Below, one piece after another: positions 53,223 through 59,490 of a DNA stretch of 59,490 bases. Origin of the DNA: Donghicola sp041224595. GTDB lineage: Bacteria > Pseudomonadota > Alphaproteobacteria > Rhodobacterales > Rhodobacteraceae. The position numbers were made by a program, and so were the translations under genes. The notes beneath the pieces are model-generated. The model was not told where the DNA came from. It saw only the letters and a list, made by a program, of their open reading frames with translations, and searched no databases. The stretch's first letter is position 1, and every line of letters starts with the position of its first letter. The stretch covers positions 1 to 59,490 of the forward strand of contig NZ_JBGFGN010000128.1 in NCBI RefSeq assembly GCF_041224595.1. Direction: 5' to 3'.

Positions 53223-54071
53223 ATGATTGAGGACATTAAACTAACCACGGGCCTCGCCCTAATTCGCTACGAAGCAAAAGGTGGGCGCTCAAATGCCATC
53301 ATTCGGGCCCACATTCCCACGCAATCTCGCGATAACTTGACCTTGATCACTGATCCCAATGCGCAGAGCGACGTCCTCGCCGAACCCGGCGATTGCTGGG
53401 TTGTGCGGTGCCAAAGGCCAGCGATCCTCAGCCTGGAGATCGAATCAATCCATCCTGGTGAACCTGCGCGCGCTGGTGTTATGGTCGAATACCTTGGCGA
53501 GAAGTCTGCCCAGAAATGGAATTCCTCGTCTGCGGCGAAGCGCATCGATTATCGAGATCGCAACGCAGCCTCCAGCCAATACCGGAGTGAGCCCAGTTAC
53601 GAAGATCGCGTCATTGCCCATATTGCAAATGTCGGAGATGTCACCGTTAAAGCGGGCGATTGGGCGCGCGGCAATGGCGCAAACCAAACGATCGAAGGCC
53701 TTCTGCTGCCAGCGGAGAACAATGTAAATATCGTCGTGCGTGATGCGAACACCGGTCAAGTGGCGCATCCTGGTCAGTTCCTCGGCTCGCGCGGTCGGGC
53801 GCGTCCTTTGACCAGATTAGAAATCTGGATTGATGGCCCTGATCGTGACCAGCGTATCGAAGTTGAAGCACTGTATGAGAGAGCAGGTTTCTGTAAAGAG
53901 GTTGGTAGCGCGGTCGAAATCTCAGGGCTTGATGACTCAGATGCTCTGATCGGATTGAAGTTGCATACTGCAGGGGCAGAAATGGCGAGAAGTGGTTCAT
54001 TCTACCGCGACGACTCTCAGAGTTTTGGAAATGGTCAACGACCAGCGAGAAGCAAGCTATTCAAACGCTGA
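53223..54071 (+). CDS. Unrecognised protein in type I secretion operon
   Basis: A 282-residue, hydrophilic protein that I do not recognise. No signal peptide, membrane helix or catalytic motif is visible. Two beta-rich halves seem present (residues 1-110 and 135-230, each rich in short hydrophobic strands), and the C-terminal 50 residues are polar with TAGAEMARSGSFYRDD. It starts 19 bp after the HlyD stop, hence the same operon. It could be a secreted substrate, a chaperone or an adaptor; the sequence does not decide. Confidence 0.7.
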   Translation: MIEDIKLTTGLALIRYEAKGGRSNAIIRAHIPTQSRDNLTLITDPNAQSDVLAEPGDCWVVRCQRPAILSLEIESIHPGEPARAGVMVEYLGEKSAQKWNSSSAAKRIDYRDRNAASSQYRSEPSYEDRVIAHIANVGDVTVKAGDWARGNGANQTIEGLLLPAENNVNIVVRDANTGQVAHPGQFLGSRGRARPLTRLEIWIDGPDRDQRIEVEALYERAGFCKEVGSAVEISGLDDSDALIGLKLHTAGAEMARSGSFYRDDSQSFGNGQRPARSKLFKR

Positions 54072-54108
54072 TCGCCGTACTTTTGTGCTGTGAACATCCA
54101 TTGAAGGG

Positions 54109-54135
54109 CTGTTGACTGAATTTTTCGGTCAACAG
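54109..54135. repeat. Perfect 8-bp inverted repeat after the secretion operon
   Basis: CTGTTGAC and GTCAACAG flank an 11-base loop containing TTTTT, 38 bp after the operon's last stop. It may be a hairpin that ends or stabilises the transcript, but no T-run follows the stem. Confidence 0.4.
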
Positions 54136-54481
54136 GTACAGTCGCGTTAAGATCTGGCGATTTGAGTTCGCCGACCAAGATATTTGGCCAGATTGACGCC
54201 CATCAGGCTGTTAACGCCGCTCTATGATTGTTCAGCGGCAGGTCATGTTGATCTTGGACCAGATGAAGCTCAGTGCATTTAAGCGCGACTTGCGCTTTGA
54301 ACTTGGGTGAGTTGTTCGTCGGCTTCGGCAACTCTGATCTCCTCTCCGCGAGAGGTTTGCAGATAAAAAATCGAATCTTAAATCAGTGTCCGAAACGCGG
54401 GGTGAGCGAACGGCTCGATTTTCAGAGCCTTAAAGCACGCAACGCGTTGTGGGAGGGTCCATCCTGGCGCTAGAGCGAGAA
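54136..54481. other. Non-coding gap, nothing recognised
   Basis: About 350 bp between the secretion operon and the globin terminator. Several stops break every frame of useful length. I see no gene, RNA or repeat of note. Confidence 0.5.
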
Positions 54482-54505
54482 GGGCCGAACTATGTCGCTC
54501 GGCCC
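54482..54505 (-). terminator. Candidate terminator after globin gene
   Basis: GGGCCGA / TCGGCCC form a 7-bp stem with a 10-base loop, eight bases after the globin stop. The following tract (TTCTCGCTCT) is only weakly T-rich, so termination is plausible but not certain. Confidence 0.5.
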
Positions 54506-54512
54506 GGAAAGA

Positions 54513-54929
54513 TCAGGCGGCGGCTTCGTTTTGTGCCTCAATCATCACGCCTGCGAGGACGCCGTAAGTTTCTGCCCACGCTTCTTTGACTTCGGGGGTG
54601 AAATCATCGCCAAGGCCTTTGCCGAGGGTGAAGAGCAGGGCCTCGCCGACATAACCGTAGTGCTCGGGCGTCACTTCGTAACCGTTGTGGCGGCGGCCAA
54701 GATCCTGAACGGCGGGCAGAATTTCGTCCAGTTTAGTGAGGCCGTTTACAGCGATCGCCAGCATCTGCATCAGTTTTTTCTTCTGCTCCGTCATATCTTC
54801 GGGGAAGAGGGGACGCACTTGCGGCGCAAGTTCGAAGAGCTTGTCGTAGAAGATGTCAGCCGCGGGGCCAGCGATCGGTGCGACTTTTTTGAAGCTGTCT
54901 TGCACGAGGGTAATTTTCTCAGGGGTCAT
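54513..54929 (-). CDS. Single-domain globin
   Basis: A 138-residue haemoglobin-like protein. The proximal His is in LGRRHNGYEVTPEHYGYVGEALLFTL, and the earlier helices include SFKKVAPIAGPAADIFYDKLFELAP. This resembles the Vitreoscilla-type or flavohaemoglobin globin domain without reductase. Such globins bind O2 or NO, and some act as NO dioxygenases with a partner reductase. The ATG at 54929 has AAGGA nine bases upstream; the ATG at 54938 overlaps the cytochrome stop but has no room for a ribosome site. Last gene of the redox operon. Confidence 0.9.
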   Translation of the reverse strand: MTPEKITLVQDSFKKVAPIAGPAADIFYDKLFELAPQVRPLFPEDMTEQKKKLMQMLAIAVNGLTKLDEILPAVQDLGRRHNGYEVTPEHYGYVGEALLFTLGKGLGDDFTPEVKEAWAETYGVLAGVMIEAQNEAAA

Positions 54930-54934
54930 TTCTC

Positions 54935-55378
54935 TCATTCCTTGTTTGTTGCGATGAAGGCGAGTGCTTCATCCGCGCCGCCGCTCGCCCAAACCATGAA
55001 TGCCACGGATGCTGCGATCTCTGCGTCGCTGAGGTCGGGATTGCCGCCGCGGGCGGGCATTTCGGTGTAGGTCTTGCCCACAAAGCCCTGCGTGGCATGT
55101 TCGATTAGGGTGGGCAGCCCCTGCGCGATGCGGGGCTGCCATTTGTTGGTTGCGGTAATTTTTGGGGCGCCGGTAGCTTTGTTCCCGCCGTGGCAGGCCA
55201 TACAGGTGCCCTCCCAGACACCTTGGCCTTCTATCAGCATTGGGGTGTCCGGCTGGGGCAGTCGGTCCACTGTGACAAAACCGTCAAGCCCACGTGCAGA
55301 TAGCACGTCGGACAAGGCGACTTCTGCCGCTGCGGGGGCGCCCACAAGGAGCGCCGCGCAGATCACCGCACGCCGCAC
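54935..55378 (-). CDS. Cytochrome c family protein, mono-haem
   Basis: A 147-residue periplasmic cytochrome. The GTG at 55378, with GTGGAG just upstream, opens into a clean signal peptide (VRRAVICAALLVGAPAAAE). The haem site is GTCMACHGGNK (CxxCH) and the distal Met is probably in YTEMPARGGNPDLSD. Resembles cytochrome c5-type proteins. It starts four bases after the DUF3365 gene. It probably passes electrons within the operon's periplasmic chain. An alternative ATG at 55411 lies inside the preceding gene. Confidence 0.87.
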   Translation of the reverse strand: MRRAVICAALLVGAPAAAEVALSDVLSARGLDGFVTVDRLPQPDTPMLIEGQGVWEGTCMACHGGNKATGAPKITATNKWQPRIAQGLPTLIEHATQGFVGKTYTEMPARGGNPDLSDAEIAASVAFMVWASGGADEALAFIATNKE

Positions 55379-55382
55379 CAGA

Positions 55383-55952
55383 TCACTCCACAGGGATGCG
55401 GATAACCACACCGCCCATCACGTCACCGCCTTCGAAGTCAGTCTTGGGCGAGTCCTTGTGATCGTTGTGGCACGAGGTGCACGCCTCGGCCACAGCGACG
55501 TCGGCGTAAAACGCGGTAAAGTAATTCTGACCGCCAAGCTCTTCTTCGCCGTAGAAGTTCTCACCAGGGTTATCGACGAGGTACTGTAGGCCCTCTTTTT
55601 CGAGGTCGGTTGCAGGAGCGTTCTGCTTGTTAATCGGCCAGAGCGACAACAGCGAGTACGAGAAAGCATCGGTTTCTTCGGCCACCATCTCCGCGCCAAA
55701 GCGGAACATCTGTGCGGGCAGAACCAGCGCTTTTTCATCTTCGAAGTGTTCGGAGGCGGTGATGACTTTTTCTTTGACCGCCAGACGGTTGACGATCATG
55801 CGTGTGTAGACTGTGCGGTCCGAAGACATGACAAGGTGCAGCAGGTCCGCAACTTCTTGCTCTTCCATTTCGGCGTGGACGGCAGTGGCTCCGCTGAACG
55901 CCATTGCGCCGCAGAGAAGGACTGCTTTGATTTTTGTTCCGTAGCTGGTCAT
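55383..55952 (-). CDS. DUF3365 (Tll0287-like) haem protein
   Basis: A 189-residue secreted protein: signal peptide (KIKAVLLCGAMAFSGATAVHA), helical DUF3365-like sensor/haem domain (LPAQMFRFGAEMVAEE, SLLSLWPINKQNAP), and one CxxCH in EACTSCHNDHKDSP near residue 155. Tll0287-like proteins are c-type haem proteins proposed as redox sensors or carriers. It lies 56 bp after the multi-haem cytochrome and 4 bp before the small cytochrome, within one operon. Confidence 0.82.
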   Translation of the reverse strand: MTSYGTKIKAVLLCGAMAFSGATAVHAEMEEQEVADLLHLVMSSDRTVYTRMIVNRLAVKEKVITASEHFEDEKALVLPAQMFRFGAEMVAEETDAFSYSLLSLWPINKQNAPATDLEKEGLQYLVDNPGENFYGEEELGGQNYFTAFYADVAVAEACTSCHNDHKDSPKTDFEGGDVMGGVVIRIPVE

Positions 55953-56007
55953 AACTATCTCTCCTGTTGGATTATGATTTGGCAGGGGTTTGCGTGGGAC
56001 CGTGCGT

Positions 56008-57474
56008 TCATTGGTTGGCGCCTTGGTCGGACGGTTCCACGCGGCTTGTCGCCCAATCGATGCTTTCGATGTGGCGGGATGGTTGGCCCTTGAAGTTGTT
56101 CGCGATCAGCGCAGGGTCGGCGAGCGCATCGATCGCAAAGCCCAATCCATGACAGTCTAGACAGACAGAGCGGATCATCTTCTCGTTCGGGCGAAGGTTG
56201 TCGTTCTGGTTGTGGTTGGTGACGGCAAAGCCTTTTTTCTCGGACTGCGGCATGTGGCAGGTGGCGCAGGTCACGCCGGTGCCCGCGGGTGCGGTGCCTG
56301 TGGCTTCTGCCTGCCAGAGGGCAAAGTGCGGGCTTTCCTCGTAGCTTTGGCTGTGATCGTCGTTGTGACAGCTAAGGCAGGCGGTTACGGCTGTTTGCTG
56401 TGGTGCTTCCTTGTGCGGAGAATGGCAGGAGGTACAGGTCATTCCCAGACCGTGGACGTCCTCCGACAGGTCGACCAAAGCCTCGTCCGTGCTCATCATC
56501 GCAGGCGGTGTCGGGTCGTTAAGAAAGGCATTCAGCGCGGTGACTAAATCTTCGGGGGCATCTTTCCAGCCCAGAGATTTCAGCTGTTTGCCTGCGTCTC
56601 GAGGCTTCGAGATTTTCGAGTGCTGGCGCATCCCGTGACGGCCGAGAGAGAAGCTCTTGGCTGCGGGTTTGTGACAGTCCGCACAAATGCCCTCTTCGGG
56701 GTGGTCGGTCCAAGCCTGTTCTTCGGGGGCGTGGCAACTCGTGCAGGTGACATCCGCCGCAGCATGGGCCGTGCCAGCCCAATCGTGGGCGATCTCGTCA
56801 TCCTGAACAGGCGCGTCGAGCGAGGCCAAATAGCTCTCTATCTCGTCTGTGCTGCTGGCGCGGGGCAGTTGGGGCAGGGCGGCTGCGGCCACCACGGGTT
56901 CGTCCATCAGCCACGGTGTATCGGCGTGCTTTACAAGGAAATCCTCATAAAGTGCGCGGTTGTCATGGTAGTTGTGGCAGCCCGAGGAGGCACAGGTGTC
57001 AAAGGTCAGGTTTGCGTGGCTCTCGCGGTCTTTGCGAATGTCCTGCTCGCCTTCGGAATGGCAGGCCACGCAGTAATCGCCTTGCAGGGTCACCATCATC
57101 GGCAGTGTGATTTCCGGCTGGTGCTCGGAATGGCAGGACGTACAGAAGCGCCCGTCAATTTTTTCCCAGTAGCTGGCCATCCGCGGGTTGGTGAACTTCT
57201 TTTTCGGATGGCTGTCGTCAGCCTCTTTCAACTCGTCTTTGTGGCAGGTCGTGCAGGTCTTGTTGATGTCCTTGCGGACCGTGGCTTGACTGTCGAACGG
57301 GTCCGAGGTGTGGCAGGTTTCGCAGGCGATCTCAAGCTGGTGGTGGGCCCCAGCTGTTTGACCTGGCAGCAGGACCGTCCGGTCGCCGCCGATATAAAGC
57401 GCTGCGAAAACAGCGCCTGCACCGACAAAGGTCAGCAGGCTCCAGAGCATCCAAAGAAGGGCGTTGCGTGACAT
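56008..57474 (-). CDS. Membrane-anchored multi-haem cytochrome c (11 haem sites)
   Basis: A 488-residue protein with one N-terminal membrane helix (LLWMLWSLLTFVGAGAVFAALYI) and ten CxxCH motifs (CETCH, CTTCH, CTSCH three times, CVACH, CADCH, CLSCH, CATCH, CLDCH) plus one unusual CASSGCH (CX4CH). The haem sites fall in two groups split by a haem-free acidic linker near residues 190-235. Many extra His residues could be axial ligands. It does not match NrfA, HAO or NapC clearly. The start lies 13 bp after the stop of the NirB-like membrane flavoprotein, suggesting that this is its direct electron acceptor. Confidence 0.85.
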   Translation of the reverse strand: MSRNALLWMLWSLLTFVGAGAVFAALYIGGDRTVLLPGQTAGAHHQLEIACETCHTSDPFDSQATVRKDINKTCTTCHKDELKEADDSHPKKKFTNPRMASYWEKIDGRFCTSCHSEHQPEITLPMMVTLQGDYCVACHSEGEQDIRKDRESHANLTFDTCASSGCHNYHDNRALYEDFLVKHADTPWLMDEPVVAAAALPQLPRASSTDEIESYLASLDAPVQDDEIAHDWAGTAHAAADVTCTSCHAPEEQAWTDHPEEGICADCHKPAAKSFSLGRHGMRQHSKISKPRDAGKQLKSLGWKDAPEDLVTALNAFLNDPTPPAMMSTDEALVDLSEDVHGLGMTCTSCHSPHKEAPQQTAVTACLSCHNDDHSQSYEESPHFALWQAEATGTAPAGTGVTCATCHMPQSEKKGFAVTNHNQNDNLRPNEKMIRSVCLDCHGLGFAIDALADPALIANNFKGQPSRHIESIDWATSRVEPSDQGANQ

Positions 57475-57486
57475 CTGTTGCCCTCC

Positions 57487-59349
57487 TTAGAACGCGTAAC
57501 TGGTTAAAACATGGGCGAGGATCAGCAACGGCAACGGCCAGATCATCACGATATGGGCCCAGGTGGGCCAACGGCGGGCGGGTTTGCGGGCGGTTCCGAT
57601 GCGGCGGGCACGGAGTTCGTGATCGCCCCCCGTTGCCAAACCGGCTGCCGCGCCAAACACCAGCGTCGCGGCAAAGCTGATAAAGAGCATGAGGTTCAGG
57701 TTGTCACCGGGACGCAGCCCGGTGTGTACAATCAGCCCGATTGCAGCCAAGGCACCGATCCCCAGATGGATCAGCCGCCAACCGTCATAGGCCCCAAGCT
57801 TGTCCATAAACCGCAGGCGCTTGCGCAGGCCGATCACCAGCGCGGCCAAAGTGAACCCAAGCAGGACAAAGCCTGTCCACTGCCGCACGATATTGTCGCG
57901 CCACAGCCAAACGCGCAGGCTCTCTGCGTCGAAACTGGTGCGGTAGGGGATGCGCGGCACAAGCGCGACGGTCAGAGCAGCGAGCGCGGCCAAAGCAGAT
58001 AAAATCAGGATGGGGCGATACCAGCGAACGGGCTTGGGGGCTGCGCCGCTGTTTACCATCTCTTCCAGCAGCGGAACACACGTGCCGCAGACTGTGCCTG
58101 CGCCGGTCGCCGCGCTCAGCGCTTCGGGGGTGTTGGCTCCGCCTGACATCGCGTCGCGCAGCCGTCCGCAAGTAACACCAGTGCAGTTGCACACGGTCGC
58201 GGCATTTGGCATCTGCGAGATGTCGCTGTCTTCTTCAATCCAGAGCGATCCACCGCGCAAGAAGCGCCCGACCATCCAAGGGAAAATCAACGCTTCGTTC
58301 TGGATGGCGCTTTGGACGCGGCTGGCCTGAGACCAACTTCCCACGGCAATCGCGCCGACCAAACGGCCCCCACGCAGGAAAACACGACGATATCCAGTCT
58401 CGCCGCGCCAGACACGACTGCTTACGTCGGCGGCAACTTCCAACTGCTCAATCTGGCCAACAGAGAAAACGTCCGCACCGATGACCTTTAGCTTTGTGGT
58501 CGGAGTTGAGCCCGCGTAGTGCCCGTGTTCTCCCAGAATGTCCGCGACGGCTGCATCGGCTTGCTCGTAGCCGGGGCCGACCAGACCATGCACGATCCCT
58601 CTGTGCTCAGCGCATTCGCCGATCGCATAGATGTCGGGGTCTGACGTCCGCATGGCATCGTCGACAGTGATCCCGCGGCTAAAGCGGAGTTCCGCGGCCT
58701 GCGCCAAATCGGTTCGTGCCCGAACGCCAGTACAAATTATGACGGTATCGCAGGGCAATACAGTGCCATCTGCGAGCCGCACGCCCTCGACCCGGTGCTC
58801 GCCTTCGATGGCGCGAACCGCGACGCTTGCGTGAAGCTTGACGCCAAGCTCTATGATCTTCTCGGCCAAGACCGCGCCGCCATCCTCGTCCAATTGACGG
58901 GGCATTAAGCGGTTCTCATGTTCGACGACGGTGACTTGGGCTTGGCGCTGCTGCATCCCGCGCGCAGCTTCTAGACCCAGCAGGCCTCCCCCGATCACGA
59001 CAACGCGACGCGCACTAATACTGCGAGCCATCAGGGCAGAGGCATCCTCGGCCGAGCGAAAGGTGAAAACGCCGGGCAGGTCGCGACCGGGCACGCCTGG
59101 GATAAAGGCCCGCGATCCGGTCGCGATGATCAGCTTGTCAAAGGGCCAAATTTGTCCATCAGCCGTGGTCACAAAGCGCTGCGTTCGATCAATCGACTTG
59201 GCGCGCATTCCGGTCAGCAAGCGCAAATCTTGCCCTGGGTCATCAAAGCCCGGCGTGACGATTTCCCCGAATTGGACGGCACCTGCAAGCAAGGGGGTGA
59301 GCTTGACTCGGTTATAGGGCTCGAACCTTTCGGTGGACAAAACCGTCAC
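57487..59349 (-). CDS. 5'-truncated NirB-like FAD / [2Fe-2S] protein with C-terminal haem-type membrane domain
   Basis: Remaining frame of 620 residues from a GTG. It holds a NirB-like oxidoreductase with the NAD(P)H Rossmann motif VVVIGGGLLGLEAARG (116-131) and YAIGECAEHRG (241-251), then a Bfd-type cluster motif C387-x-C389 ... C421-xx-C424, spaced exactly as in Bfd. Residues 445-620 form five helices; H528/H542 and H599/H613 are pairs 14 apart, as in bis-His haem b proteins. The N-terminal strand and FAD GxGxxG are gone: homologous sequence begins mid-domain (RGVAQVTVLSTERFEPYNRV) directly at an insertion-sequence end. The truncated product probably cannot bind FAD well, so the gene may be dead. 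It heads the cytochrome operon. Confidence 0.85.
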   Translation of the reverse strand: MTVLSTERFEPYNRVKLTPLLAGAVQFGEIVTPGFDDPGQDLRLLTGMRAKSIDRTQRFVTTADGQIWPFDKLIIATGSRAFIPGVPGRDLPGVFTFRSAEDASALMARSISARRVVVIGGGLLGLEAARGMQQRQAQVTVVEHENRLMPRQLDEDGGAVLAEKIIELGVKLHASVAVRAIEGEHRVEGVRLADGTVLPCDTVIICTGVRARTDLAQAAELRFSRGITVDDAMRTSDPDIYAIGECAEHRGIVHGLVGPGYEQADAAVADILGEHGHYAGSTPTTKLKVIGADVFSVGQIEQLEVAADVSSRVWRGETGYRRVFLRGGRLVGAIAVGSWSQASRVQSAIQNEALIFPWMVGRFLRGGSLWIEEDSDISQMPNAATVCNCTGVTCGRLRDAMSGGANTPEALSAATGAGTVCGTCVPLLEEMVNSGAAPKPVRWYRPILILSALAALAALTVALVPRIPYRTSFDAESLRVWLWRDNIVRQWTGFVLLGFTLAALVIGLRKRLRFMDKLGAYDGWRLIHLGIGALAAIGLIVHTGLRPGDNLNLMLFISFAATLVFGAAAGLATGGDHELRARRIGTARKPARRWPTWAHIVMIWPLPLLILAHVLTSYAF

Positions 59350-59369
59350 CTGAGCTACTCCCCGATCAT

Positions 59370-59490
59370 TGGACAGGATCTGGCATAAATTAAGCTACTC
59401 GTTGCACCTGCTGATCGGGTTGGGTTCCGTCTTTTCTCAGCCAATAAAGCATGGCGGGCGGTCTGCCGCCAAGGGCTGAGTGAGGGCGTT
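59370..59490 (-). mobile_element. IS3-family insertion sequence, one end only
   Basis: The element end begins TGGACAGGATCTGGCA at 59370, a typical TG...-type terminal repeat, and is followed by the 3' end of a transposase gene. It interrupts the NirB-like gene. The other end is outside the window, so target duplication and full identity cannot be checked. Confidence 0.75.
59390..59490 (-). CDS. IS3-family transposase (C-terminal fragment, runs off window)
   Basis: The last 33 residues read RPHSALGGRPPAMLYW... ending QQVQRVA and a TAA. RPHSALGGRPPA is the well-known C-terminal segment of IS3-group integrase-type transposases. The rest lies beyond the window edge. It is oriented with the disrupted operon, so read-through could drive the downstream cytochrome genes. 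Confidence 0.82.
   Translation of the reverse strand, partial: RPHSALGGRPPAMLYWLRKDGTQPDQQVQRVA

Noticed and set aside
54136..54481. Possible IS remnant in the gap before the globin gene
   Set aside because: No transposase motif or paired terminal repeat could be seen.
56008..57474. Multi-haem cytochrome as NrfA or hydroxylamine oxidoreductase
   Set aside because: No CxxCK active-site haem motif, and the haem count and membrane anchor do not fit those enzymes.

Overview
The window looks like chromosomal DNA of a Rhodobacterales (Roseobacter-type) alphaproteobacterium. The basis is GC-rich housekeeping genes with many 4-nt ATGA overlaps, TRAP transport, a Fur/Mur-like box before sitABCD, a B12-riboswitch-controlled NikKMLQO-type transporter, a split MetH, and RTX/type I secretion genes. 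I cannot place it to genus. No rRNA, tRNA or CRISPR array was recognised.

Layout. 1-620 holds no recognisable gene. 0.6-7.9 kb is a catabolic cluster: an enolase-superfamily enzyme, an HSL-type hydrolase and a TRAP transporter (DctPQM), divergent from a TetR regulator, a DUF3237 protein and a COG3618-like amidohydrolase. A near-perfect 18-bp palindrome lies between the two arms. 8.1-12.7 kb is an SDR / alpha-beta hydrolase / Baeyer-Villiger monooxygenase operon, overlapping by ATGA at each junction and divergent from a PucR-type regulator; together they could turn an alcohol into a ketone, an ester and then an acid plus alcohol. 12.8-23.9 kb is a trace-metal island. It has a ZrgABCDE-like zinc system (with a zinc-box-like palindrome), a divergent SitABCD manganese/iron system (with a Mur-like box), and a NikKMLQO-type ECF transporter under a textbook cobalamin riboswitch, which argues for cobalt. 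It adjoins a cobalamin-dependent methionine synthase split into two overlapping genes (24.2-28.0 kb) that has a MetR-type site upstream.

28.2-54.1 kb mixes housekeeping genes (AarF/ABC1 kinase, CPA1 antiporter with a cyclic-nucleotide-binding domain, aconitase B) with a cell-surface gene set: two RTX calcium-binding proteins, two large GT2 glycosyltransferases, a methyltransferase, UDP-galactopyranose mutase, three sulfotransferase-like P-loop proteins, two SapC-family proteins, and a type I secretion ABC/HlyD pair followed by an unrecognised 282-residue protein. The best joint reading is secretion and glycan modification of RTX surface proteins, but that is inference.

54.5-59.4 kb is a minus-strand redox operon. 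It encodes a NirB-like FAD protein with a Bfd-type [2Fe-2S] motif and a five-helix membrane domain carrying two His-x13-His pairs, then an 11-haem cytochrome, a DUF3365 mono-haem protein, a small cytochrome c and a single-domain globin. The arrangement suggests an NAD(P)H-to-periplasm electron conduit, possibly linked to nitrogen oxides. Its first gene has lost its N-terminal FAD-binding region to an IS3-family element whose end lies at about 59370 and which runs off the window.
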